64,000 nucleotides of DNA, taken from assembly GCA_021030905.1 (NCBI GenBank), contig JAGFMI010000025.1:186001-250000 (forward strand), given 5' to 3'. Within the stretch, counting starts at the first letter, position 1; every line of letters starts with the position of its first letter. Of the stretch, positions 34,767 to 47,316 are shown in pieces. Position numbers and translations under genes: made by a program. The notes under the pieces are model-generated. The model made no database searches. It worked only from the letters and a program-made list of their open reading frames with translations, and was not told the DNA's origin. Source of the DNA: Pyrenula massariospora. Taxonomy: Eukaryota; Ascomycota; Eurotiomycetes; Pyrenulales; Pyrenulaceae.

Positions 34767-35384
34767 ATTTGAGACGTACTCGTGTTCTTGAAGAGATATT
34801 GGTGGAAGGTTGAACGCGACAAGGAGACACGAGGGTTGGGGACACTCCAAACCATCGGACATTCAGGAGTTGAGTGAGGCGGCTGTGAGTGGCGGTGCTT
34901 TGTCACGTGATATTAAACTTTCACCCAATCACAAGGTTCGTCAGCGCAGGAAGATCAACAGCTCGTCAGCTTTCAAAACGAACACCAGCTTTCGCGAGGA
35001 CGCGAAGACCACCGAGAGACAATCACTTTCCTGTTTCTTGTATTAGCCTATCTTTTTGGATCAGGTTGGACTACGACGTTGTGTACTCAGTCGTGATTTC
35101 AATACCGCGACTTAGAAACGATTGCTCCGGACAAATACAGTGCTTCAATCGGGACTCGATTATCTTATTCTCGAAGGCCTTGGTCTTACAAAAGTCCTTT
35201 CACTTGAGATCAAGATATTCTCCCATCACACTGCGGACCCTTGTATGTTAGTATTGCCGTAGGGGTCTCCTGCCCCTCCTACGGGGATTTTCTCTCTGAA
35301 AGGCAATATGAAAGCGAGATCCCAATGCCCATACCAAGACTACATTGTATGCGCAAAAGCACCATTACGCTCGGTCGAGGAAAG
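34767..35384. promoter_or_regulatory. Divergent promoter, ROT1 / cyclo-ligase, with E-box
   Basis: 618 bp between divergent starts. At 34903-34910 lies the perfect 8-bp palindrome TCACGTGA, the core of bHLH sites (Cbf1/Pho4/SREBP type). It is about 140 bp from the ROT1 start. No other motif can be assigned. Confidence 0.5.
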
Positions 35385-36177
35385 ATGGCCACTGCGCTAG
35401 AAGATTTACAAGAGTCCAAGAGGTCTTTACGTAAGATTATCAAGCAGCGCATTCGGTCAATTTCGCCAGAAAATCTCCGTTCGCAATGTTAGCTTGTCAA
35501 ATGATTCGATTATGAATAGATGGCTGACAGCAGCTAGCGAGCTTGGTTTGCAAACAAATCTTATCCATGACTGAATATCAAAATGCTGTATCTTTGAGTG
35601 TATATCTTTCCATGCCCAACGGGGAAATCAAAACCAACGACATTATCCAAAGCGCATTGGAAAATGGCAAAAAGGTCTTTGTGCCTTTCTTACATGGCGG
35701 AAAGGGTAATTCAAGCATGGACATGCTTGCATTGACGTCCATGACCGACTATCAGACCTTGGAGAAAGACTCGTGGGGAATCCCATCTCTACACCGCGAC
35801 AGCATCGCGCTTAGAGAAAACGCTCTAGGAGGACTCGGCCTTGGTGACAGTGAACAAGAAATTGGCATGCAATCAAAGCTAGACATGATCATTATGCCAG
35901 GCGTGGCATTTGATACTCAGAAGGCCAGGCTCGGGCACGGGAAGGGCTATTACGATCGTTATCTCCAAGCCTACCATAATGCCTTAGCAAAGAATTCTTC
36001 AACGCCTAGAATGCCATATCTCGGTACGCTGACCAGCCCTCGCGTAGTTTCCTACTACTGATCCATCTTCCTGAAGTCGGCCTTGCTCTGGAGGAACAAC
36101 TTCTTGATGCCAAGAATGCTGTGCCGACAGATTCAACGGACTGGACCCTTGACGACGTCGTCAGTCCTCGTACCTAA
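35385..36177 (+). CDS. FAU1: 5-formyltetrahydrofolate cyclo-ligase
   Basis: Three exons: 35385-35487, 35538-36023 and 36077-36177, with introns of 50 and 53 nt, giving 229 residues. The enzyme converts 5-formyl-THF to 5,10-methenyl-THF using ATP, recycling folate. Conserved marks are SVYLSMPNGEI (substrate region), KVFVPFL, MIIMPGVAFD, and the ATP-binding loop ARLGHGKGYYDRYL. The C-terminus GLALEEQLLD..VPTDSTDW..DDVVS, reached only after the second splice, is typical. The ATG at 35385 gives the usual N-terminal helix (LRKIIKQRIRSISPE). Confidence 0.95.
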
Positions 36178-37166
36178 TTAATTGTCCGATCATGTAATTC
36201 TAGCTCTCATGATCCTGAAGTTTGAAGTTTGGAGGCCGAGGACACCGTCGAACACCGATGTGGAGCTATTTCAATAGCGGGATTCTTCCACGTCGGGCTA
36301 TTGTAATGCTTGGATTAGAGAGACGTTATCCCCTTTTAAAAGTATTTGACCTGCGTATTGTTTAGCTGATGTCTAAAACCATGGACGGCCGCCACTAACC
36401 AAGTTGGCGTCTTGTTTCTGGTATGTCTTTTCCTTGCTTATCCCTCTGCGCCAAATTGACCTCGACCGCGTCCTCAATCACAAGATTCATGAATTCATCG
36501 AAGCCCTAGAAATATCAGCCCCGCTCGGCTGGCTTGGGTGCTGGACACATACCCTAATCTTACCCTCAACTCGGACATACAATTGCTCATATAGCCAGAC
36601 TGAGACTTGAGACTGATTTTGAAGTAGCTTAAAGATGAGATGAATCGGTGGTAGCAAAGTCTTCCTGCCCCCTCCTCCTCCGCCTCGACCGGTCATGGTA
36701 GTAGTCAAGAAACCTTAGTGGTCCGGCAGAAAGGGGCAATGGAAGCTGTAAGAGATCGATGTCTGTGTTGTTATGAACAAGTAATTGGTAGTCGACCCTT
36801 TTTTGAGTGTCGTACCCTCAAAATGTGTAGGCTCAAGGTCTCAAAGTTTAAGCAATCAAATGCGCGTATCGTGGGAAGGTGGGGGCCAAATGCGCTCTGA
36901 TGGTTTGCGGAGGATTTTGCGTGGAGAACCGCAAGCGGCAGGTAGCGCGACCGACATTATTGATGACTGCTTTCTGCGAAGCAATCCTATGTCTGGATCA
37001 CTTTTTACACCAAAGCTCACTAGCTTGTCATTATCCACTCCTACAGACCTATGTACCTTCTTTTACCTTGTCACACTTGACATTGATGTTCATCCAACTT
37101 CCTGGAAATTTTGCGCTCGCAAACCCTTCGCCATAGTTTCAGCAACCCCTCCCCCCCTCCTCCGTC
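36178..37166. other. Intergenic, promoter of MTR10
   Basis: About 1 kb with no supported gene. A C-rich tract runs just before the MTR10 start (around 37146-37162). The frame at 36785-37189 is chance. Confidence 0.5.
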
Positions 37167-40100
37167 ATGGCGCAAAGAGCAGTTCATGAAGGTTTTGGGC
37201 CGGTGCTGGGCTGGCTTGCGACTATGCAAAGTAGCGGTTCTGTCGAGGAGAAGAGTGCAGCTCATGAAAACTTGGAGAAATTTCAAAAATCTGTGTGTTT
37301 TGCCTTACTTGCCAGGCGGCGACATCTGACAATCTCCGTTGCCAGGCTGACGCATGGACTATCACGCATACCATTTTGCAATCTCAAGACGTTCCTGACG
37401 CGAATAAAGTATTCGCAGCTACCACCCTAAAGGGAAAGGTAGGTCTTAATTTTTCTGGTGGTAGCTTCTCGGCTCACCATGTCAGATCACCTATGACCTG
37501 GATCAGATCCCTCGGTCCGCCCTCCCCAACCTTCGAGACTCTCTCTTGTCCCTGCTCCGCACCTATTCGAATGGACCAATTCCAATTCGAACACAGTTAT
37601 GCGTGTGCCTCGCTCGCCTGGCTATACAGATGACTGAATGGAAGGACGTGCTTCAAACGGTTGGCTCCACATTGGGTAGTGACGCCGGAGACTGCATTCT
37701 GGATTTTCTAAAAGTCATACCTGAAGAAGTGATAGAAGGACGAAAAATCAACCTGACAGTATGTTCGACCGAGCAACAGCATTCTCCGATCTTTCAGCAA
37801 GGAGCTCCCGAGCCACAATCAGTATCTAATTGATCGTGAAATCCACAGGAAGAGGAACTGGCATCAAGGACTAAGGAATTGCTAGAGGATAACTCGCCTC
37901 AGGTGCTTGGCCTCCTAATTAGTTATTCTCAGTCTTCAAGTAAGTGTCTCATAGCGATCTCGCACTTCCACTAACGAAGCCGTCGCTCTCCAGATTCTGC
38001 GGCTACGAATCCTCGTTTCTTCGACTGCATTTCGTCTTGGCTGCGTGAGATCCCTGCTGCAGATATCGTCAATTCACCCTTGATCAACACCATCATTTCC
38101 GCCATGAACAGCGAGTCTTCATTTGAGGCTGCTGTGGATTGTATATGCACTATTTACAGAGATACTAGGGATGTGGACGAATCCCAGAATGTCATCAAGA
38201 CTATTTATCCGAGGATACTGACTATGAGACCCAAAATTATGGAAGCTGCAGAGACGGAAGATTCCGACCTTATGAAAGGCGTTTCGAGAATTTTTGCCGA
38301 AGCCGGTGAGGCTTGGGTCGTTCTTATTGCCAGACTGCCAGATGATTTTCGCTCCTTGGTCGAGGCTGTGCTCCAGTGCTGCATGCGAGATTCCGATAAA
38401 GAAGCAATTTCTCTTACCTTCAACTTTTGGTATGAACTAAAGCAGTACCTCACACTAGAGAAATATGTTCGGGCACGGGCTTCTCTTGCCGATATTTATT
38501 CTAAGCTAGTTGACATCATGATCAAACACCTTGAATTTCCTACGCCTGACGGTGGCAACGAGAGCGACTTGTTTGAAGGCGATCGGGAGGAAGAGGATAA
38601 ATTTCGACAATTTCGGCATTCAATGGGTGATGTGCTCAAAGATTGTTGTGAAGTCATCGGAATAACAGAATGTCTGAGCAAGTCATTCAATCTAATTCGA
38701 CAGTGGGCTTTCGATCATGGCTCGAAAGCGACGGACACGAATGTTCCCCACTGGCAGCAGCTTGAAGCGCCGCTGTTCAGCCTGCGAGCAATGGGTCGAA
38801 TGGTGAACCCAGAAGAATCGAGCATTTTGCCTGAGGTAATGCCACTGATTGTTGAAATACCCAGCCACGAGAAACTTAAATTTCAAGCAATCATGTGCCT
38901 AGCAAGGTACACAGAATGGACAGCACAGCATCCAGAGACTCTTCAGAAACAACTCCAGTATGTGATCTCAGGCTTCAATCATAAATCAGTCGAGGTGGTG
39001 CAAGCTTCAGCTCTTGCATTTAAGTTTCTCGGAACGGATTGCGCGAAGCATCTTGGTGGGCACATAACACAGCTCCATCAGTTCTACGAACAAGTTCTTG
39101 ACAAACTCAAGCCATCAAGCCAAGAAGAGGTCACGGAGGGAATGGCTGCGATTGTAGCTGTTCAACCGTTGGAGAAAATCTACGACTCGATGAAGCTTTT
39201 CTGCAATCCGGTCATGACGAGAATCCAAGTTCTAGCCAATCAAGCACATGACGATGTTGGCCAGAAGCGAGTCGCTGATTACCTGCAGTTGGTGACAATC
39301 TTCATCCAGATAGTGCAACCATACGTCGGCCCCAATGAAGAGAACCCGGCAGTGAAATACTGTCAAGAGATCTTACCTATATTAGCAACCCTAGTCGTAA
39401 GTTTCACTCAGAGTGCACCGATTCTGGAGCGTGTTTGCCGATGCTGGCGATACATGGTCATGTCTTACCGAACGGCAACCGCCCCTCTCCTGCCAATGCT
39501 GGCTCCGAACCTAGCTCAAGGATTCAAGGCATCGCGTCAAGGGTGCTTCTTGTGGGCGACCGACGCGGTCATCCGTGAATTCGCCGAGGGTGCTGAATTT
39601 GTTGACAAGGCAACTAGCGAGAACGTGTACGCATTCTTCGAGGCTCAAGCGATTGCGTTCTTCGAGGTATTGAACGAACTACCTCCGACTGAGTTGCCTG
39701 ACGTGATTGAAGACTTCTTCCGCTTAGTAACTGATGCAGTGAGGTACTACCCGGAGAATAGCATCCTGTCTGCAATCGCCAGCCCGACGCTGGAAGCCGC
39801 TCTTGCTGCGATGACTCTACAACAAGTGGACCCATTGATCGCAACACTACATTACCTACGAGATCTTCTCAGTTTCGGCGCAAACCAGTCTCCGGTTTCG
39901 GATAGCGAGAAGCTCAATGGTAACTCGTACCAGATACCAGTGGAAGTTCAAGCAGCCGTAAAGCAGCTGATCTCATCCCACGGGCCTGTTCTGACTCAAC
40001 GAATTCTAACAGGAATGATGTTCAGCTTCCCAGAAGATTGTTTCCCAGATGCGTCGGCTGTCCTTATGGACCTCTTCTATCTTATACCTCAAGCTGCTCC

Positions 40101-40323
40101 AGCCTGGGTCCAAAACACCTTAGATATGGCACCAGCGGGGACACTAAGACCCGGTGAAGTGGAGAGGCTCATGACAGGGATCACCGAACGCATCGGAAAA
40201 CACGAGCTGAGGAGAGTAAGAGCACTGCTACAAGATTTTACCAATCAGTACCGACGAAGGAATGTTGCGCCGCGGGAGGGACTTGGGAGGTTGGAAGCAA
40301 AGCGATTTAGATACGACGGATGA
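37167..40323 (+). CDS. MTR10: Importin/karyopherin MTR10 (Kap111, transportin-3 type)
   Basis: Five exons: 37167-37292, 37346-37438, 37486-37758, 37849-37939 and 37994-40323, with introns of 53, 47, 90 and 54 nt, giving 970 residues, very near yeast Mtr10 (972). This importin-beta protein carries SR-like mRNA-binding proteins such as Npl3 into the nucleus and moves tRNA. The N-terminal HEAT repeats include DAWTITHTILQSQ and FAATTLKGKITYDLDQIP (joined by splices), then RTQLCVCLARLAIQM, the XPO1-like region. The remainder is a continuous HEAT solenoid, for example ALAFKFLGTDCAKHL and MGRMVNPEESSILP. All joins keep frame. No obvious defect. Confidence 0.95.
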
Positions 40324-42082
40324 GACAGCAATGATCTATTGATAAATCGGCCGCAACTGACACGGCAGACGCTTGGGTTAGTCAGTCACGTCCTACGCAG
40401 CCGCCCTCAGCGTATTTAGGCTCTTGCACGGATTGCTGAAAGCAATCCGTTTTTGATACGAGCGTTGTTGTCCTCGGCGGACAAATCCCGCTCACGTCAA
40501 GCGCCGGGTAGGTACGGACTGGACCATGACATTGCGTCGACTCAAGTGCATGCTAGATGCATAACACAGATATACCAGCATACGTTTATTATTTCCGCAA
40601 GATTGGCCCTCGAATCTCAAGCTCCAGCCCTTGGTCATTCCCGAGAGATCATAGCGCAAGTGAGATACGGGCCGGGTATTGACATGTTAGAAGCGGACAG
40701 ATAGCTCACATTTGTATCAATACATTCTACGTGAGCCTTCTCTGTGCTTGTTCTTAACTAAAGAGAGTCCGAAAAATAATCTCTCGGAAGAGACTCGCCG
40801 GCGAATGGGAGCTTAGTAGTGCACATAGTACTATTATGCCTGGAAGCCCAAGATTAGCGGGCTCTTTAGTGATGGTAGCGGATTGGCGCCGAGGATGGCA
40901 GGTTGAAGCGGGTGAACTTTCGCGCTATGCGGTGGCGTCTGCCATTGATTAAGCGCGCAGCCATCAAGGGAGGACAACAGCTGCGCTGGCTGCACGAGGG
41001 GTAGGGTGAAAATTTTTTCATGAGTGAGCTGGTGAAGAATGCGGCCCAAAAAGCCACAGCGGTCTTCCCTTCTTGCAGGAGTTGTTATCCTATTTCCCTC
41101 GATCGTGGCGCATAGCAAAAGAGCTACTGCTGACGAAAATTTTTTCACTGCCCGAGGCGGTCATGTGAGACGTTGAAGCTTTTCTCTCGCAAGATCGCAA
41201 TGCTCCAGGACTATGAGCGCGGAGGCTGAGGAAGTGGAACCTCTAGAGAGGATCGCGCAAACGCCAAAGGCCATGGCGACCGCGTAGGCAATAACGGGCA
41301 CTGGCGTGGGACAAGTCAGTGGACGTCAGCCTAGTGCATCAATTGCGGCGCGGGATAGCCTGAACGAAGCTTGATCAAGGTTGTGTGGGTACCAATGGAG
41401 TGCAAGAGGCGTTTTTCCTCTCTCGCAATCCCCCCGACCATCAGGTACTCCAGGGCTCGTGGGAATGGAGAAGGTCTATGAGGTTGGTAAGGACGATATT
41501 GATCGCGATCGAGTCGAACGAGTTTCGATCGTTTGTGATGTACTCCTATCTGGGCAGGAAGGTGAAATGCGACGAATTCGGGGTGCCCAGACCCCCCGCG
41601 ACAACAGGGTTCGCATCCTGTTCTCCACAATGCGCCATCTGCACGTCGGGTGCATCCCCAGACTTACCAGCGTTCTGACAACCCCTCGACCCGCCTACCC
41701 ACGGATGGATGTCGATCCTGCTCGCCACTCGCCTCGTCCACCGTCCGAGCAGCAGAAGCTCGGCGGGCCAACTTCAAGGATAGGTCATTTTGTCAAATCG
41801 AGGTGCTCCGGCGGTGGCCTCACAAAGCGCCTCGCCTGCCCTATCTCGCTATGGCTATTGCATCCTGTCACGGGCATCGGTGTAACGATATCTGCCCTGC
41901 GGTGCTAGAGTCAACCCTCGTCCAACCCGCACGCGTCTTACTCTTATCCTGGGTTGGTCAAGCTCTGCGCATCAAGGCATCCCGGCCTCGAGCTGCATTG
42001 CGGGGGCGAGAGTATCCGCTTCATCCTCCGGCCGCCGCATCCTCCCCTCTCCCAGGCCCTTTTGGGTCAACCTCTCCACTTT
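40324..42082. other. Long gene-free stretch upstream of the regulator
   Basis: About 1.75 kb without a supported gene. Overlapping long frames around 41381-42354 appear in two frames at once with Pro/Arg/Ser-rich translations, which suggests compositional bias (CT-rich plus strand at about 41900-42330) rather than coding. The right part probably belongs to the promoter and 5' leader of the C2H2 regulator. Confidence 0.45.
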
Positions 42083-42172
42083 ATGGCCTTTATCTCTGCT
42101 GGATTCATGAACAGCTTCTTCTCTGCCCTCTGTCGAACAATTGCACCGCCGTCGAGACGCCGTCTCTGTTGA
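42083..42172 (+). other. Candidate uORF in leader of C2H2 regulator
   Basis: A 29-codon frame, MAFISAGFMNSFFSALC then Arg-rich to a stop, about 670 nt before the main start. It lies in a CT-rich tract that looks like a 5' UTR. A plausible 5' UTR intron (GTGAGT at about 42408 to TTTACAG at about 42470) lies between it and the gene. That the transcript starts this far upstream is inferred. Confidence 0.25.
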
Positions 42173-42845
42173 ATCAACACGCCACCAAACCGTCGCTCGG
42201 CGAGTTCCGAACGCCATCACGATACGCCAGAACAGGACCCCTGTTGCAAGCTTGTCACCAGCCCGAGCACTTTCTACCCTTCCCCTGGCAGCCGCTGCCG
42301 AAGCCAACTCCAGGAGTGCCTGGGCAAAAAAAGCAAAGAAACACTTTAGTGTAAGGTTCGACATTTTCTTTCGTTCAATAGGCGAGGCTGCGATTTGCTG
42401 GGACACGTGAGTGATGACAGACTTTGACCAGCAATCACCATGTCGAGTTTCTTTATGCGCGATTTACAGAGTCAATTGCTCCTCCGTCTCATACTATCCC
42501 TGCAGCAAAGGCTTTTGTCATCTCACCTCTCGTTGGCGCATTATCGACCGCCTGACGTTACTTGATAACTGACAAGTTACAGGAAAAGTGATAAAGCTGT
42601 GATTTTGCTCCGGTAGAGAAGACACCCGAGCTCCACGGAGTTGACACAGCATATCTCGTTGAATGTCTAGCCATTCAATCCCACCATATTCTATCCTGAA
42701 TCGACGTACCACTACGTCGTTCTCTGGACATCCTTCCACTACGACGAACTGATGGGAGGATCTTACAGACACCAGCTCATAGGTTACAGCAAGGGCGTTG
42801 GCTAAGGATTTAGGTGACCAGCCCTCCGCCGCTAGGGTGAAAGAG
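42173..42845. promoter_or_regulatory. Leader/promoter of C2H2 regulator
   Basis: About 0.67 kb between the candidate uORF and the main ATG. It has no ORF of interest. It may contain a 5' UTR intron (about 42408-42470). Confidence 0.35.
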
Positions 42846-45800
42846 ATGACGGAGACAACGTCAGTGAATCAGGTTCAGTCTCCAGATCAGCAAGAGGAGA
42901 AGTTGATCGAAGAAAAGACTGGTGATCTGAGCTCGGGAGACGACCAGGCCACTTCAAAGGGGTCGTCTAAGAAGCGCAAGCGGAATAGCAAAGTCAGCTC
43001 AGACAAGAAATTTGAATGCAAACATGAAGGCTGCGGCAAGAGCTATTCAAGGGCTGAACACTTGTACCGCCATCAGCTCAACCGTAAGAGCAAGGTTGAC
43101 CTAATCTACGAGCAAATGCTGACTTCTCCTAGACTCTCCAAAGCAGATATACTTCTGTGACTACCCTGATTGCGGGCGACAATTTGTGCGACAAGATTTA
43201 TGCATCCGACACAGAGAACGCCACACAACGCACGGGTCTCAGCTTCACAAACGTGATGCGTTTGCACAGGCAACAAGCGGCCAGAGTCCAATAGCGGCTG
43301 CCCCAGCTAGGAACGATCCAGCGATCAACCATGCTTATTCTAACGCCTCCCCTGTGGATCAGCTTCAGTCTCCCGACTCTCTGATTGGACCTCGTTATGG
43401 TAATTCTCCTGTAGTGAGAAAGAGGGAGTCTAATGACATGGTGATCGCCCACGGTTCTGGGACGTTGATGTCAAGAGCCTCCGCCTCGTCCACGGCAAAC
43501 TCTCTTGAATCACACTTTCCACCCTCTACACCACAGGATCTTTCCAATACCCGTTTCAGTCGGCGATCAGACAGCGGGAGCAGCTACGCACTTAGTCCAG
43601 CGCAGAAAACCCCTGGTGTAGCCTTTAATGGGCCTTCCCATTCAGGAAATGCCGACGGTCAACATTACCAAGCTCCACCTACTAGCGGGTCGTATTATGT
43701 ACGATCCAGTGCCGCGAGTGCAGGGATTTCCATGCCGGTCAGGTCCAACTCGATACCTTCAATACCAAACCAACACTTGCATCCGGCCTATGGTGCAGCA
43801 AACCCAGACAGTAGCTTGACTTCACAGCAGCCAGGTTATCTAAGTCACCACAACTCTACCGCTTCAGCCATCCCGGCCGGGCTGCACTATCCAAGCCAAA
43901 CTACAACATCGGCCTCTTCTTTCATGACTGCCGTCTCGAATGGGTTGAATGAACTTGACCACACTTCTAACCCATCCTATTCAGCAGTCGGTGACCCTTC
44001 AGGCATGGAGATTCACTCCCTCTATTCCCTTCCAATATTTGGTGGCGATGAGTATAATCGCTCGCCCAACACAATGGGGGACGATTTTGCTGCCTGGCTG
44101 TTCAATGCACCCCAAATGCAACCAGATCCTTCTATGAATTTCTCCCCTGCAACAGCAACAGCTGGAATGGTACCGAACTACGCAAGCGACCCATCTGCTG
44201 TGCAATTTCAGGGACCATACTATCCTGAAGATGCGGGATATTCCAACTATCCCACTGTCGTACCACAGCAGCATCCGATGAGTGTGATGAGTCTGCTCGA
44301 TTCAAGCAGACCCGATATGTCACTGTCGGAAGAAAAACGTCAGGAATTACTCAATCTGATGCAGACCCAGTTCATTGAACGACCACATGATGCTGTCAAG
44401 CGGAGAAAGGATGCTATTTTTGAAGGAGATCCCGACGTCAATGGTCATGTCCTCAGCCTTCGTCAAATGGAGCTGTACATTGGATCGTATTGGCATCACC
44501 AACATGCGCAACTGCCGATCTTGCATCGACCTACATTCAATGCAGATAAGACCCCAAACCTTCTCCTCCTAGCTGTTATTGCCATAGGAGCTGCCACTCT
44601 GGATAAGGTCAATGGCGTTCCTACAACAAACGAAGCAGCAGATTTTGCCAACTTTGTTGCCTGGCACCTCAGGTGGGAGATTCTTCGTGATGCCGACTTT
44701 CGACCCCCTGCCAAGCTTTGGGTGTTTCAGGCACTTTTGCTACTCGAAGTATATGAGAAGATGTACGCAACAAGGGCTCTACACGAAAGAGCTCACATCC
44801 ACCATGATACTACGTTGACTCTGATGCGAAGAGGGAGTTCTTTGATTGGCCGCTCCGCCTATGACTCTCCTCCCAGTGTGCGAGAAGCGCCGACCAGTCA
44901 CTCTTCTGGGACTAATTCAGCAACAGACGTTGGCACCAACGACGACTCCTGGAACCATTGGATCCGGAACGAAGCAACCCGTCGCGCCGCGTTCGGAGCG
45001 TTTGTCCTCGATAGTACTCATGCGACTATGTTCGGGCACTCCGCAAAGATGGTCGCCCACGAGATGCGTCTGCCCCTTCCATGTGATGAAGCCCTTTGGT
45101 CGGCCACATCGGCCGCTGAAGTCTCGCGCGTTCAGTCCACACTGCAAACGAATGGTATCAGACCAACCATGTTCCTTGATGGCCTGAAGAAGACGCTGAA
45201 CGGGCAACAGGTGCGTACCAACTCTTTCGGACGCACTATCATTATGGCTGGCCTCCTTTCCGTTTCTTGGCACATGAACCAACGAGATCTTCAATTTTCT
45301 TCGCTTGGCGCACAGACGTTGGGAGGTCGCGACAAGTGGCGTCTTGCCCTTCTCAAAGCCTTCGACAATTGGAAGCGGGACTTTGATCATGCCCTTGCCG
45401 ACGCGCAGCCTCCGCCTCCGATTGTTGATCCCTTTGGAAATCCCGCAGCTCCGCAGTCTGCTTTCAATCACCGTCTTAACGCTCTTCGTGCCGTTGACGA
45501 CGAGAATATCTTCGAGTCTCGGACCGTGCTCCATCACCTTGCACACATGGCTTCCCATGTCGACATCGTAGATTGCCAAATTTTTGCTGGCGCGTCACGT
45601 TTACTTGGTCGTAGCATAACCCCCAAAGACTATGGTAATGTACGTGAAAAGATTACCGAACGCTGGGCTACTCGTGCATCCGCTCGGGATGCGGCCTTCT
45701 ACGCTCTCAAGTTTTTGAAAGAAGTGATGATTCCACCTGAGGAGCGGAGTTCAACGGGGAGCTATGGGTTCGCTGCGGACGGCGCGATTCTTGGCCACGC

Positions 45801-46308
45801 CTTCCTGCAGAAAACATACTGGGCTCGAGACGACTTTCTACTCAACAGGCCATGGGTGCTGTATTTCGCAGCATTGGTGGTGTGGTGTTATGGCTTTGCG
45901 CTTGAGGGACCAATTACTAATTCGATATCTATCCCTGGTCAGGATGGACCACCCCCACAGGAACTTGAACTCACTACTGCCGAGGCAAGAGATGCTGATA
46001 TGAGGTCTTATCTCGACAGAGTCGGCGGAGTACGGAAACCCGACGAGCTCGAGGCAGTGAAGGGGAAGAACAGGTGTCTGGGGCTCTTGCTCATCCTGCA
46101 GGAAAGTTTCGGGGACACGAGATGGGAACTGACCAGGGAGGCGGCCAATTTGCTTGGCAGCTGCATTGGCAAGCTCAAGGAAAAGGGGATAGTGGGACGG
46201 GTAGGCGGCAGTGTTGGAGGGAGTAGCAGCGGAACACCCGTCGTCGGCAACACCACCTGGCAAGGTCCCAGCGGTGTGACCCGGGGTGGAAGCGTGAGCA
46301 GTGTGTGA
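42846..46308 (+). CDS. C2H2 transcription factor with fungal MHR domain
   Basis: Two exons, 42846-43083 and 43133-46308, with a 49-nt intron, giving 1137 residues. A basic patch (SKKRKRNSK, about 41-49) is a likely nuclear signal. Two tandem C2H2 fingers follow: Cys58, Cys63, His76, His80 and Cys88, Cys93, His106, His110, both C-x4-C-x12-H-x3-H. His80 is created by the splice. Then comes a long Ser/Tyr/Pro/Gln-rich stretch (likely activation domain), and from about 485 to 840 the fungal middle homology region (LRQMELYIGSYWHHQHAQLPILHRPTF). This layout is shared by Klf1 of fission yeast and AmdX-like factors. I cannot choose between them. An upstream TTG extends the frame, but the first ATG is 42846. 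Confidence 0.9.
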
Positions 46309-47316
46309 TCTGGGCTCATTCGATCAGCTGGCGGGGCCTCAAGACCGTGACCGAACTTTTGGGCGGCGTTGCGGGGAATTCAAAACGTTATCCGGGACGA
46401 ACGGAGGTCGTCAAAATGTTGCGGTTTGGCTGTCCCTAAAAGCACCGACTGGCGCAGGTTGCCGGAGGCGTTCTGCGCACCATTGAGAGGATTCTCGGAT
46501 TGTCCCCGAGGATGGCTATGCACTCGGTGTTCGACACGGCTAATGAACCTCGATGCATAGAAGCGATCCTGCACCAACGTGCAGCGAAATTGAACTGGAT
46601 CGGAGATCTCTTTTCAACTGTCATGGCGGGTGGCGACTTTGTTTTTTTTCTTTCGCTTTTCTTTCCTCAACGAGCAAGCGACTGAGCATTTCTTCTTCTG
46701 AATTTTTTGTAACTGGGTGTGAAAAATTTCCTTGGGAGCGAATCATGCGGTTGGTCTTTGTCCTTTTCTGAAGCAAGCGAGCAAATCCCCAAAAATGGAT
46801 GATTTTTTGCCATGATGACCATAGTACGATGTCTTGATGTACTGTATGTATGTACATACGTCCAAATCGATGCTTGTACTGTACATACAATTCATACAAA
46901 CATTCTACCTGTGCCACAAGCCTTTGTGGTCCCTCTAGCTCTATTAATTCTAATAATAGGAGTCTTCCATAGGTTGAGATCGTTATTGCGCAAGCGTACA
47001 CGCAGACGCGTAGACTTTTGTCCCTGATTAGATCGATCCGCATTGATAGCCGCCTCGTTTCATCGATAATGAAGGTTTCTTCCCACCCCTCAACTATTTT
47101 GCGGGGTTGTTTTCGGCTCGGCACCCCCCCGCCCTTCCGCGTTCGGGCCGAGGCACCAGTTTCTTCGTTCTCTTGGTCGAACCATTCTCTTAGACTCCCC
47201 GACTTCCTCCTTTATTCAGACCCATTTTTTTATATTACCCACCTACCCAAGTCCTTACGCAAAAGTCATTCTTTTCTTTCCATTCTGAAGCCCTCCTAGT
47301 ACCCCTCGTTTCGAGA
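46309..47316. other. Intergenic with repeated TGTACATAC
   Basis: About 1 kb, no gene. A perfect 12-bp palindrome GTATGTACATAC lies at 46848-46859, and TGTACATAC recurs at 46880-46888. UGUACAUA fits the Puf-protein recognition core, so these could be 3' UTR elements of the regulator if its transcript runs about 0.6 kb past the stop. The right end is CT-rich and serves as the TGS1 promoter. Confidence 0.4.

Noticed and set aside
41650-42354. 234-codon open frame
   Set aside because: It starts at GTG, its translation is Pro/Arg/Ser-rich and other frames are open over the same CT-rich stretch, which points to composition bias.
46621-47124. 167-codon minus-strand frame
   Set aside because: No domain; it lies in a low-complexity region between two plus-strand genes and is best read as chance.
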